Shown here: in pieces, positions 12,501 through 21,512 of the stretch
Layout: every line of letters starts with the position of its first letter
How positions within the stretch are numbered: the first letter of the stretch is position 1
Assembly: GCA_914767715.1 (NCBI GenBank)
Contig: OU612070.1
Span: 15,393,501-15,457,500, forward strand
Source of the DNA: Membranipora membranacea
Lineage: Eukaryota; Bryozoa; Gymnolaemata; Cheilostomatida; Membraniporidae
Direction: 5' to 3'
Length of the DNA stretch: 64,000 bases
Program-made: the position numbers and the translations under genes
The notes under the pieces: generated by a model
What the model was told of the DNA's origin: nothing
Database searches by the model: none
The model's input: only the letters and a program-made list of their open reading frames with translations

Positions 12501-15500
12501 CCTAGAAACTAGAATGTATCCTAGAAGTGCGAGGGCATATGAACTGAGTGAGCAGCAAGCTGTCAATACTGAAACTGGCACTAATCGCCCATTTGCAGTG
12601 ACAGTTTGATCTTAACAAATAGGCCGAGAAGCGAGAAGTGTTTCTATTGTTTTGAAGGATGATGCAATGATGATGATGATATGATGCTAGAAAAATCCAT
12701 AAAATCGACATCGTAATTGACAAGGTGATAATAGTGAAAATGTTGACTAACGTGAAAATGAGGTGATGTGATAACGGGTCATTAAAAAAAAACTTGTAAG
12801 AAGCTAACCGACTTTTTGACTTGTTAACAACTCAGAAAGTTTTTTTTTCACATTTTGCAACAACTTTACAATTAACACCTTGTCAATGATGTGCATGATA
12901 TGTTTAGTACCATATCGTGTTTTTAAAATTTCCAGTTACATTTTTATAATGTGAGTTCATGTTTGTTTATAAAACTTCTAGCTGACTTTTCACATTTTAG
13001 GTATATAGCAGAGAGGAACACCTCCAAAACAAGTAACATGCTGATTAAGCACTCCGCAAGCGATCAGTTACCCGATGACTGGCCATTCTTACCCATAATG
13101 CACCTCTATCAGACTTCTAACTCGAGGTAAAGGTTCGAGTAACAGTAGACATGCTCATGTTGATTTGTAATTCAATAGTCAGGTTGATCCATAGTGAGCT
13201 GCCATTCGAATCAAATATGTAAACAAGCATCATCTTGGCCCAGCAACCCTACCACTTTGCATTCTGGATACAAGCACGTTCAAAAATTCACCCACATATT
13301 TTCCAGCCCACACACAAACATTCATAATATATATATATATGTTTGCCTGTGTGTGGGCTGGAGAGCATATACCTATATGTATGTGTGTGTAAGTGGGCTG
13401 GAAAATATGTAGAATATTAGTACCGTCTTTACCTGAGCACCCCTTGATCCATTTTTTTTATCACATGGAAATATTGGATCTGGTAATAAAACTATGTAAT
13501 GTATGTATAGTATAGCATGTATTTATATATCTGACTTTTTTGTAGAACTAACACAGACCCTCTGCCGCCGGACACAGGGTTACTTCTGAGGACGACATTA
13601 CAGTTTATATATCTACTGGAGAAATGCTGCCCTGATGTGATAAGTTCTGTGAAAAGTCACGCAAAGTTAGCGCGCATCATGTGCTGCTTTCTACTTGGTA
13701 GGATCTCATACAAAAACTGGTAGCTTTTGTTTCAATTGTAATTCCTCTTTTGGTGAATTTTGAGATATTTTATGAGACTCATGTCTTGCTTTCTACTGGG
13801 TGGGTGGTTATTGTTTCAACTGCAATTCTTCATTTGGTGATTTATGAAAAAATTTTTATGATACAGCACAAAAGGTTTTGCATTACTCAAATTTCTAACT
13901 ATAGACAAAACACCCTTATTGTTGAAAGTCTCACAGTAAAAGGAAAAAAACAGCACTCCCCTAGCGCATTTGTATATAGTAGACTTGATACCAAATTCCG
14001 CTAGCGCAGGGTTTTAACCTTATGAGTTGATAAATAGATCTAGATGAGTGTTGATGCTCGTCACGGCGTTTATTTGTCGTTATAATATTGTTGTCTATAT
14101 AATATATATAATAATCCATATAATCATGATAATAAATAATAATAGTTTATAATAAAAGTATGTAATAATAGTATATAATGATATTATATAATAATAGTAT
14201 ATAATATTATCTTGTTGTCTATATAATATATAATAGTATATATATTAGTAGTATATAATTTTATCTTGTTGTATTATTATGGCAGATAATGACATGTTCC
14301 TTGAGCCCGAGATGCAGCGCTTGCTGACAGTACTTCTCCAATCTTATACCCGCTCAGTACATCGCCTGGACTTCTCTCTCCCCATACCCGGCCTCCAGTC
14401 CTTCGGTGATCTCTACGATGCCTTCCTCGAGCAGTACGAGGCCGCGTCCTTCGGTAACGATGTCTTCTCACAGTATCTTCTTATACCAATGCTTCAGAGA
14501 CAACCAGCTAAGTACCGACGCTCTGTCTGGTCTGAACATCCGCTCACACTTAGGAGTATACAACTCAAGCCTCAACAGGTAATTATATACATATTATATG
14601 GACATTACACCAAGGGATTGTTTGAAGGCTACAAATATACTTTTTCCTTACAGGTATGCAAAGACACAGGGATATTACCCCGGTGTGTCTCAGCCTATTG
14701 GCTAAGATCAAGGTGTCATGGCTAATGGCTGATTAGTGCCTGTTTCAGTTTCTGGCAGCTTGCTGCACACTCATGATTAGGAGGTCCACCATGGCCTCAC
14801 CTCTAGGATGCATTCTAGCTTGCTAGGATGTATCACACTCTCAGTATGAGGACTCAGGGCAACTTGCGTCCCTCTTTAGGGGCAGCCCACCCTCTGTTTT
14901 GTCATAAACAGGGGGGTGTCTCCTCTCACCATTCTCTGGCCGGACCTGGCCCCTCTCTAGATCATGTTTGATCTAGTATGCCTGTATTACAGTTGCTCCC
15001 CCTCCACCAATAAACCTAGGCAAAGTGCCCTGCGGCTTAACAGTGCAGGGGAGAAACTCCAAATGCAGCCTTCTTCACCATACTGGTCTGTGCTCCAGAC
15101 ATTTATTTACTGAGATCACTGAGTAAGTGAAACTTTCAGCTTGGCTTACAACCATTAGCCGCTGAATGTAACCTTTTCACGTGGCCATTCTTTTTACTTG
15201 AGGTAGAAAAATGTGTGGCTGTATGACAGGGCTATGCCGATTGAGTAATATTGTATTATATTGGTTAATTCACAAGCTACTTTCATCTCTTGATAGCCTC
15301 TTATCTTATATTGTTTAATACAGTTAGAATTTAGTATGGATGAGCTGCTATACCCAGAAGAAACAGACTCCACTGTTATCATGTTAATGACACGCTATCT
15401 ACTATCCGGTACCGTGACGTTACGTCGTAACACAGTTATGTACATCACGGCATTACATCACGTCAACAGATACATGTTTACCGCTGACGGGTCCAAGGAA

Positions 15501-16131
15501 GACATCAAACTCTCCCTTCTCAAGTCGGCCAAAAATTGTACTGTGCAGGTAAGATCATTCTGCTATTCATCAATCATTGTAATTTTAGTAATTGAGCTAA
15601 ATAGGTGCTAATTACTATTGAAATTCAATTATCATTTCATATTGCTTCATTGTAATTTTGAAATTTTGGATATATTACTGACATGTATAATTGCATCATA
15701 TTCCTGCAGGTGATATTCTTGAACAAAAGCAGGCTGTACCAACTGCATGCAGGACCTCACATCATTGTTAATTCTTTAGATTATTCAATAATTTTATTGA
15801 CGAGGAAATTTCCAGTACCTGCAATTTGCAAATGAAAATCGTTTTAATTGGTATGAACTCTATTCTAAAACATTTGTAAGGATAGACCCTGAATAATCTG
15901 TATTAATTCTATTGAAATGTGCAAGGGTATATACCCTGAACTAGACTTCTTGGTATAATGTATTTAAATTTACTTGATATATTTGGACAGGAGCTTTGTG
16001 ATCACATGATATTCTACAAAGAGTACAACAGAAACACTGACTCAACAGATGATGTGAAGAAATCTTCTAATGGGATCATCTGTTATACCAAACTACCACA
16101 AAAAAGATGTGACAGACTCAAATTAGTTTGA
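581..16131 (+). CDS. RPAP1: RNA polymerase II-associated protein 1 (23 coding exons, 1341 aa)
   Basis: RPAP1 binds RNA polymerase II and, in known animals, helps assemble or import it and couple it to Mediator. CDS exons: 581-830, 1554-1600, 1779-2031, 2611-2754, 2934-3131, 3480-3604, 3997-4209, 4617-4784, 5160-5285, 6181-6292, 7032-7151, 7485-7644, 8360-8578, 8884-9010, 9655-9845, 10498-10729, 11008-11279, 11754-11885, 13001-13126, 13546-13697, 14286-14578, 15324-15548, 15991-16131. They sum to 4026 nt with phase kept at each join and a TGA stop; the human protein is 1393 aa. The RPAP1_N motif (EEIAAEQQQLAGMF then DPSLIAMLR) lies near residues 205-242 and the RPAP1_C block with GLHHHGE near 340-410. 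The rest is helical-repeat-like, with conserved DWPFLPIM-type and FGDLYDAFLEQYEAASFG motifs. The start chosen is the first in-frame ATG after the acceptor at 570. The exon at 6181 uses a less common AAG acceptor. The upstream 5' UTR exon was not located. Confidence 0.97.
885..1099 (+). mobile_element. MITE family A, copy 1, with 9-bp target duplication
   Basis: A 215 bp non-coding element in RPAP1 intron 1. It begins CACACTGACAT and ends AAGTGTG, and is flanked by an exact 9-bp direct repeat ATTTTCAGG at 876-884 and 1100-1108. The same body (GTGTATCTCTGAT, GTTAGAGTCAATT, CCCCTAATT, AGAGATATACAT, ATGATCAGTGTG) recurs at 1179, 11904, 44908, 47840 and 56345. Confidence 0.9.
1179..1389 (+). mobile_element. 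MITE family A, copy 2 (diverged)
   Basis: The termini CACACTGACAT and ATGATCAGTGTG are intact. The interior resembles copy 1 (GAGAGTCAATA, AATTGACCTGG, GGTACTCAAG) but is rearranged at its left end. The presumed flanking repeats (TGTTGATAG versus TGTTGGTCA) match only in part, so this copy looks older. It sits about 80 bp after copy 1 in the same intron. Confidence 0.8.
4987..5025. mobile_element. 23-bp micro-palindrome flanked by 8-bp direct repeats (copy 1)
   Basis: A 23 bp near-perfect palindrome (AGAGACTATA...TATAGTCTCTG, 4995-5017) sits between exact copies of GTTTGACC at 4987-4994 and 5018-5025. A second locus at 56580-56624 has the same AGAGACTA/GTCTCTG ends and its own different exact 8-bp repeat. 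The CAGAG...CTCTG ends and 8-bp duplication fit hAT-type insertion, but the body is far smaller than a normal MITE. Confidence 0.6.
5811..5898. mobile_element. MITE family B hairpin copy
   Basis: The left arm reads AGTTTGATCCAATTTGCCTG and the right arm GTGCAGGCAAATGGATGAAA, inverted with respect to each other around a short G/C-rich loop (GGAGGGGAGTAACTCC). The same arms recur at about 14952, 31903, 40161, 47396, 47560, 48060, 54940, 55438 and 55637. It lies in RPAP1 intron 9 immediately before the SINE. Confidence 0.75.
5899..6150 (+). mobile_element. tRNA-derived SINE, type 1, copy 1
   Basis: The head looks like a tRNA: box A-like GGCTCACTTGGTTAGAGCGC, and box B GGTTCGAATCCC at 5956-5967. 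A non-tRNA body of about 170 bp (GTGTGCTCCGACCTGCC, TGCGGCCTTGCC, CGAGTGATAAGACAT) follows. A second copy with the same order of blocks is at 11365-11615. It is a SINE and not a functional tRNA, because the head has insertions and no foldable acceptor stem was seen. It lies in RPAP1 intron 9, just before the exon at 6181. Confidence 0.85.
6400..6560 (+). mobile_element. Dispersed repeat family F, copy 1
   Basis: The stretch shares AATGAGTGG/GAGTGAGCGA blocks and GATAATTTGCTTTAA...AGCAT with 29596-29750 and, inverted, with 42435-42600. It has no coding potential. Ends and target duplications were not resolved. Confidence 0.6.
6577..6650. repeat. Poly-C tract and (AT)n microsatellite
   Basis: A run of about 12 C near 6577 is followed by an (AT)n run near 6630-6644, in RPAP1 intron 10. 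Confidence 0.9.
6720..6920 (+). repeat. Dispersed repeat family G, copy
   Basis: Blocks such as CCCAGTAACGGG, TTTTCAAGGGG, GGACCAATCAATGAACAA and GCTTGTTCAGG recur, diverged, at about 49080-49200 and 53280-53400, with fragments near 17520-17590. This is an old dispersed non-coding repeat in RPAP1 intron 10. Confidence 0.55.
7172..7270. mobile_element. MITE family B-like fragment
   Basis: TAGATCAAGTTTGATCCCC is followed by a G/C-rich hairpin and CCCCAATGCAG, which matches part of family B. A nearby perfect GGGAGTC..GACTCCC type inversion (GATCAGGGAGTCCCAAACTCCCTGGTTAGATC) makes a local stem. It lies in the RPAP1 intron after the exon ending 7151. Confidence 0.5.
7690..8232. repeat. 14-bp minisatellite (AATCTGTGATATGC)n, about 38 units
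   Basis: The unit AATCTGTGATATGC repeats head to tail for about 540 bp with point changes (GGATTC for GCAATC, occasional short units). It fills most of the RPAP1 intron between 7644 and 8360. The period is not a multiple of three, and the repeat stays open in several antisense frames, which produces long low-complexity reading frames (HITDCISQIAY-type) that are not genes. Confidence 0.95.
9909..10074. mobile_element. Pogo/Tigger-like MITE in RPAP1 intron
   Basis: It begins CAGTGCAGTTCACTTAATTC and its other end reads TAACCAGCTTACACTG, inverted, each flanked by TA (9907-9908 and 10075-10076). A TA target site, CAGTG termini and a CTTAATTCAAACCTCGAGG segment are typical of pogo/Tigger-derived MITEs. 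The family name is inferred. One end recurs near 24760 (CCAGCTTACACTGTA). Confidence 0.65.
11365..11615 (+). mobile_element. tRNA-derived SINE, type 1, copy 2
   Basis: The box A-like segment is CTCCCTCAGTTAGTTAGAGC and box B is GGTTCGAGTCCC at 11428-11439. The body matches the copy at 5899 block by block (GTATGCTCCTATCTGCC, CTTGCGCAGAAATTGC, GTGTGATAAGACACC). It lies in the RPAP1 intron before the exon at 11754. Confidence 0.85.
11904..12117 (+). mobile_element. MITE family A, copy 3, with 9-bp target duplication
   Basis: A 214 bp element from CACACTGACATCG to ATGATCAGTGTG, flanked by exact GCTATCACT at 11895-11903 and 12118-12126. It starts 18 bp after the RPAP1 exon ending 11885, so it landed almost on the donor site. 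Confidence 0.92.
12340..12535. repeat. Degenerate CCTAGAA(T/A)CTAGAAT tandem repeat
   Basis: Short units built from ATCCTAGAATCTAGA and GCATCCTAGAAACTAGAAT repeat in tandem with variable spacing, in the RPAP1 intron between 11885 and 13001. Confidence 0.9.
13290..13412. repeat. Inverted repeat around an (AT)n core
   Basis: ACATATTTTCCAGCCCACAC at the left is matched by GTGGGCTGGAAAATATGT at the right, with an inner partner TGTGTGTGGGCTGG and an (AT)n run between them. It resembles a MITE. No second copy was seen in the window. Confidence 0.7.
14090..14275. repeat. AT-rich TATAATA repeat abutting an RPAP1 exon
   Basis: Repeats of TATAATA/ATAATAGT fill the last 190 bp of the intron, up to about 10 bp before the acceptor at 14285. 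Confidence 0.85.
14940..15070. mobile_element. MITE family B copy
   Basis: TCTAGATCATGTTTGATCTA begins the left arm, followed by GCCTGTATTACAGTTGCTCC. The right side has GGGGAGAAACTCCAAATGCAG. It lies in the RPAP1 intron between 14578 and 15324; the preceding 200 bp are G/C-rich and not recognised. Confidence 0.6.
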
Positions 16132-17741
16132 GATCAAATGTGACAGTAATTTTTCAAATATATCAAATAGTTGATGTATAAATAAAATGACAACAATAAA
16201 ATAAAAACGAGTTTTGCAGCAAAATCAAGGAAAAAATGTGTAGTCTTCAAAGAATAAATCATCAATAATGCAAAGTGTTATAGGAAAAAATTGGTTAGAC
16301 TAACCAGCAAAACAAAACAAAAATCTCATGATGGTTACAATAATAAGGGACCGATCTTGGCCAGATGCCGAAAATTAGTTTCTCTCTCCTTTTATTGATA
16401 TTTTATCAGTGCATGAGGATGCTGTCGTCAGCCACTGCAGCTCCAGCCTTGAGTGGGGATATGCTTCACTCTGGGTTACGGCTGTCAGTGGTTGAAGAGT
16501 AGCACCAATGACTTGGAAACCTAGTCGCGACTTCCTATGCAGGCACATTAATGTCAGTCATTGTCAACCCTGACAGACAGCATTATTATTAGCAGTTTTC
16601 ATAAACCTCAGTGAAATCTAAGCTCATGAATCCAGCTGTCTAATGGTAGGTTACTTTAGGAGCGAGGCTTGGAGTGGTCTGTATCCGGTCATTTGTTACA
16701 TTTTCGGAAACTGTCTCTCGACTCACTCTGCAATGAAGTTAGACACATCAATATTCTTTGTACATCTGAATATGTCATTTATAAAAAAGGCAATTGACCG
16801 TTTTTCTTTCTCACTACACGACACACTCGTCGCTGGAGACTATCACTAGTTCATGTATGTGATCGTTGGTGGTGTTCACATACTTGAACTAAACTATTGA
16901 GAGAGATATTTAGGCTAATACAAAGCAACCTAGCCTTGTACCTTATAAAACTTAACCAAAGTTTCTTCATGCTCTCAGCAACTTTTTGTTATGTTTACCA
17001 CTGTTTCAGGCAAGTAAATGAAATTATAATAGTATAATAAATGTGTAGATACTGGAACATCATTCCTTGGGGGAGGGGGAGTAATGGGTTGTATGAATAT
17101 TTGATGTCAATGCTGACTCTACATATCAAATTTGAAAACAGACTTGGAATAGCACTGTGTGTGAGAACTAGAGCCAGTACTTTATAATAATTTCTTTTAT
17201 ATTAAACATAAATTTACAAGTAGAGATTGAAGTGTGAAGTTTTCAACAGCAATTTGATTGCATCAGACAAAATCTTCAGTATTGGTTCAATCTTGCTTTT
17301 CCGGTTACCGCTCTGCCTTCAGTTCTACCTACATATAGCTCAACCCTTATACTTTTGATAACTGAATAACTGATAAAAAATATATGGATAAAAGGAACAT
17401 ATCTGGCCCTGGGCAAGCGTAAGGCTATTATGAATGGTCGCTTGACCGCATTTCTCATCTTCGATTGGTCTACAAGTTCAGAATTTAATATAGCTCATCC
17501 TTGTAAACTTTTCTCAAGCAGCTTGCCTGAGTTTTTGAGGGTTGTTACTGGGCCGTCAATCAATGCATTACGTTAAAGCTGCCAGATTTGTAGATTAGAT
17601 TAGATTAGATTTTTAGATTTTAGATCCTGACACTAAGTCTTACACTGATGGCATATCTTCACTAATAGCCATGATCTGTATTTTACTACTGATCCATAAG
17701 TTCATATCAATGCATTTGATGTTATGATGGAATAATTATAC
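16132..17741. other. Convergent intergenic region after RPAP1
   Basis: The RPAP1 3' UTR is expected to end near AATAAA at 16181-16186 or 16195-16200. The remaining 1.5 kb runs to the stop codon of the oppositely oriented NHL-LDLa gene. It holds a small TTAGATTAGATT run near 17595 and a diverged family G fragment near 17520-17590. No exon could be supported. Confidence 0.6.
16181..16200 (+). promoter_or_regulatory. RPAP1 polyadenylation signals
   Basis: Two overlapping-range AATAAA hexamers (16181-16186, 16195-16200) lie 50-70 bp after the TGA stop. Confidence 0.65.
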
Positions 17742-20607
17742 CTACCCGTAATTTAGCGTTCCTGTTGTGGCCGTCTTGTGCTTTAATTTTATGACACAAG
17801 CGACGACAGCAGCGATCAATATAACTGCTGCTGCAGCACCGAGAACGGAGATCATTGTAGAGAGATTACCTGGAGAACAAAAGAAACTGACTCAAAATCT
17901 ACAAATTGGCTTTTTCGCGCAATTTCAATCTGAGAGACACGATCAAGCTACACCCAACTTCAAATAACTTTTTAGATAATATCATAGCATCTACTTTTAA
18001 CAATATTCCATATTAATTACGTTCAATAATCAATTATAAATCATTCAAACTCAATTTTTCTGATTATCTTTTTCGTTATCTTGATTGAAAGTTTTTGGTT
18101 TTTTTCCCCCTTTTTTTGTTTTCTTGGAAGGCTGATTTTGTAAAACATTCTCATCGAATGAAAATATTCCAATAAAGTTAAAAAAAAAAATCCACACATT
18201 GGCTTTTTGTTCAGTGAGAGAACAGTCACAGGATAGGAAATGAAAGGCGCAGGATAAATTCAAATTCAGTAATTGTCAGCAGTATCAATTCCTCGGCGAA
18301 TCCTCTATATTTCCATATACACATCAAACTGCTGTGGATCAGCTGAGGCTTCTGTCAGCATATGAGGTTGTAGGTCTTGACAAGCTTTGTTCAGAGAGGG
18401 GGGGGGGGTGAGGGGGAAAAGCTTGTCAACTCATGCATGCTCGACAGGCAAATGAGGTTACAACTGCCCAGTGTGTTTTGATGATGAGATGATGGGATGA
18501 TAAGTTATGACACCATGATCGTGGCTGAACTAACCTCTGTTTAAAGCTGGTGTCTTCTGGGTAGTTTCGAGAGTTTTGAGTGTAGATGTATCCTCCTTGA
18601 ACGCAGTGGGTTTTATATCAGGGTTACCTAATAATGGTGTCGGTTTCGGACGGAAGACAGGAATAAATGGGGACATGGTAATCTTTTCAGGTGTTATCTT
18701 AAACTCATCTCCAATATGACAGTCCATCTCATCATCCCCATCCTCACATTGTACGACTCCATCACACACCTCAGTGTATGCTATACACCTACTCATGTTA
18801 CCTGAACATGAGAATCCTGCACATTCAGCTGCAAACATAGAATTAGACTATATAGAAACCTCGACCACTCTTCGGAGTTGTTCGACTTTTCGCCTTTTAC
18901 TTAGAAAACAGTGGTAGGGTGGCTATGGCTGCAAAGTACAAACTACTTTATAAGCAAATACAGGAAATAAGTGTTTGTCCATTTGTAATGATTAATCTCT
19001 ACATGACTTCCCATTAATTAAATTGGGTCATTTAATTTTGGAATGGCATTTTTGGATCCCAGTATAAAAGGCATTATGTCTCTTTTTGTGTGAAGTCTTT
19101 GCTGGTCAGAATAAAAGCTTGTGTATAAAATGTGTGAAGTTAGTTTTGCCAAGTTGTTAACACGCTAGTAGTGAGCCGAGTGAGCCATTAATTCATGGAA
19201 CTACAACCTACCTGATATATCTATATATCCGATAGAATAGACGAATCCCACCATTATTCTATTTTCATCTGGTAATACAAGAAACGACTGAGGCTCAAAG
19301 GCTCGACACTCAGACATGTTACCAGCGAATACGTTGCGGTGACTGGCAGGGCGGGAGCAGATCTCCGAGATTGAACTGCGGCTCACATCTAGAGCTTTGA
19401 TGTTTTGTCCTTGGTCAGCGATGAGTAAAACATTGTCTGTAACAAAGTGTATTGAGATGACCCAGTAATTAGCATGATTCTGCCTTAGGGGCACTGGTTC
19501 ATATGTATCAACACTGAAATACTGAACGTTCCCAGTTGTGAGGCTGGCTTTGCCAATACCTCCGACATACGAGAAATAGAGATCTTTAGTACTCCAGCGC
19601 ATGGCAGCACCTATCAATTGATATACCAAGTTGAATGATGTGCTGACTTTCTCAGTAATAAAGTCAAGCATTTTGACATTTCCTGTTGTTTTCTCCATCA
19701 CAAAAGCACGCTGATAAGGCAAGCGGACATTTCCAAAAATTTCCTCGAATCTGGCCTGAAGAAAGGAACCGTCCTTTCTCCCGCTTTCACCGCACAATCC
19801 GGCCACAAGTGATGTTTGGTTTGTGATTCGAGAGACTGACTGGACGCAGTAGTTTCTGCTGTTTATCATGATCACAGTAGTGCTGTTCATCTGGAAGAAA
19901 GTATGTGGGCTCTTGAAGTCGGCCGGTCCTATGATCGCGTGCGTAGTGAATGATGTCAAGTTGAGCGTTTTTAAAATGTTGTTCTCCAAATAGAGGATGT
20001 TTCCCGGTAGAAACAAATCCTCCTCCATATGATGAGCACAGCACCGAAAGCGCGACCTCAAACGTATCCTCGGCTGGAGATAATCAAATGTCACACTACA
20101 ACACACAACAAAAGGGATTACAATTACAACGAAAGACCAAAAAGAATCAACTTACTAACTAATACTGTTGACAAGTTTTTCAGTAGTCGCTCAGTATATA
20201 ACTTTCACATGTAAAGAAAGGATTAGTACCTCTGGTGTTAGGTCTAATAAAGTTGTAAGCAAGGAAATTACTTTTAGGAATAAATAACATAGGGTTTGAA
20301 GCAGGCAAGATCCATCCTAGATTCATATGATACACATTTTTATTGCATAAACAATCATCCGAAGATGTTCTCCCTGATGTGCAAAAAACCAAAAAAAAAA
20401 ACCAACCGAAATTATATCGAGGGAATAAAATTCAATTCAATGGAAACAAATGGTTTGACGATTCATGACAGGAGGTACTTGCTGACCATTTGACGTCAGA
20501 GAAAACTTGTTTTGTTGTACTTACTTTGACACTTGGGGAGCCGCATGACACCGAAAATTACACAGTAGTAGTGGAAATAATGAGAGGATTAGTGTAAACG
20601 CATTCAT
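17742..20607 (-). CDS. Predicted type I membrane protein: NHL-like propeller, LDLa domain, TM (4 coding exons, 462 aa)
   Basis: Exons in order: 20607-20525, 20095-19212, 18828-18535, 17869-17742. The sum is 1389 nt, in frame from ATG to TAG, with phases 2, 1, 1 agreeing at the joins. Residues 1-22 form a hydrophobic signal peptide (MNAFTLILSLFPLLLC). About 29-322 is a beta-propeller-like region with one clear NHL signature (VAGLCGESGRKDGSFLQARF). About 325-361 is an LDL-receptor class A repeat with six Cys and the acidic calcium-site segment CEDGDDEMDC. A Thr/Pro-rich stalk follows, then a helix at about 426-447 (VLGAAAAVILIAAVVACVI) and a short basic tail. I infer a cell-surface or secreted-side binding protein; ligand unknown. 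The last exon could instead splice one base before its stop (CGG|GTAGGT), which would lengthen the tail. I do not recognise a named orthologue. Confidence 0.83.
18371..18430. mobile_element. Short hairpin element family C, copy 1
   Basis: TCTTGACAAGCTTTGTTC at the left pairs with AAAGCTTGTCAA at the right around a G-rich loop. The same arms occur at 21439-21512 and 57232-57293. It lies in the last intron of the NHL-LDLa gene. Confidence 0.75.
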
Positions 20608-21304
20608 CTGTAATCATAGAGAAAACTATTAATGATCATGCTAAACCTTTCAGAACAACTCTCTAAAATTGTTAGAATAAATAAAACAATTGTTTAGTTC
20701 TTTTGACATCGGGAAGTTTTTCAGCAGACAAAGATTTCTTCGGTACGGCAGCAGAATTTTTAGCATTGCTAGACATGACAAAGCCCAAAAGAACACTTGA
20801 GCCTTTCCACAACATTTTTTCAGTTTGAATCTTTTCTGTGAAAAATGCATGATTTTGGTGACTTATGGGCGATGAGACAGAAACATCTTCGCAAGAAAAC
20901 TAGATAATAATGTCTTTGGAAACCTACCATTGTTATTCAAATCTGTCAACTTCAGTGTTTGTTGAAGGACAAGGCAAGCCGCAGCAGTGCGTTGCAGTTG
21001 CGTTGCCTGCTGGCTATCAATAGCTTTATGTCTAAACATTCCTTTTATATGGACCAACACTTAACAAGAATACCAAATAATCAATATAGGTACTGAGTCC
21101 ATCACTGGCGTTTTGAAGTTATAGGGCACCTGACCCCTCCCAGTGTCACGCAGCCAACTTGTGTCACCGAACTGCATGATTATGTAATCTGGTGCATCAG
21201 GCTTTATTTTTATCATCCGGAAATCTCATTTCCTCACACGGCTATAAAAGAAAACTTGATTGGCTGCCGTGTAATCATGAAACTAGTTTGCACGTATCTT
21301 TTTT

Positions 21305-21422
21305 AACAAGTAATCAGGAACTATTTACGCCTCGGTATCTTGGTTATAATAGCTAATGTATGAAACAAGTAATCAGGAACTATTTACGCCTCGGTATCTT
21401 GGTTATAATAGCTAACATATGA
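21305..21422. repeat. 59-bp tandem duplication, nearly identical
   Basis: Unit 21305-21363 is followed directly by 21364-21422. The two differ at about two positions near their ends (CTAATGTATGA versus CTAACATATGA). This is a recent local duplication upstream of the NHL-LDLa gene. Confidence 0.95.
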
Positions 21423-21438
21423 AGAGTACACAATATGG

Positions 21439-21512
21439 TAGCCTGTCTTGACAAGCTTTGTTCTTTGGGGAGGGGGGAACTAAACCCCCACTGAACATAG
21501 CTTGTCAAGATA
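21439..21512. mobile_element. Short hairpin element family C, copy 2
   Basis: TAGCCTGTCTTGACAAGCTT is matched by the inverted GAACATAGCTTGTCAAGA around a GGGGAGGGGGG/CCCCC loop that itself can pair. Confidence 0.8.

Noticed and set aside
20180-20392. Minus-strand open frame with a good acceptor (ACATCAG after a T-rich tract), candidate exon of the NHL-LDLa gene
   Set aside because: Joining it to the signal-peptide exon gives an early stop, while the direct 20525-to-20095 join keeps frame. It is treated as intron.
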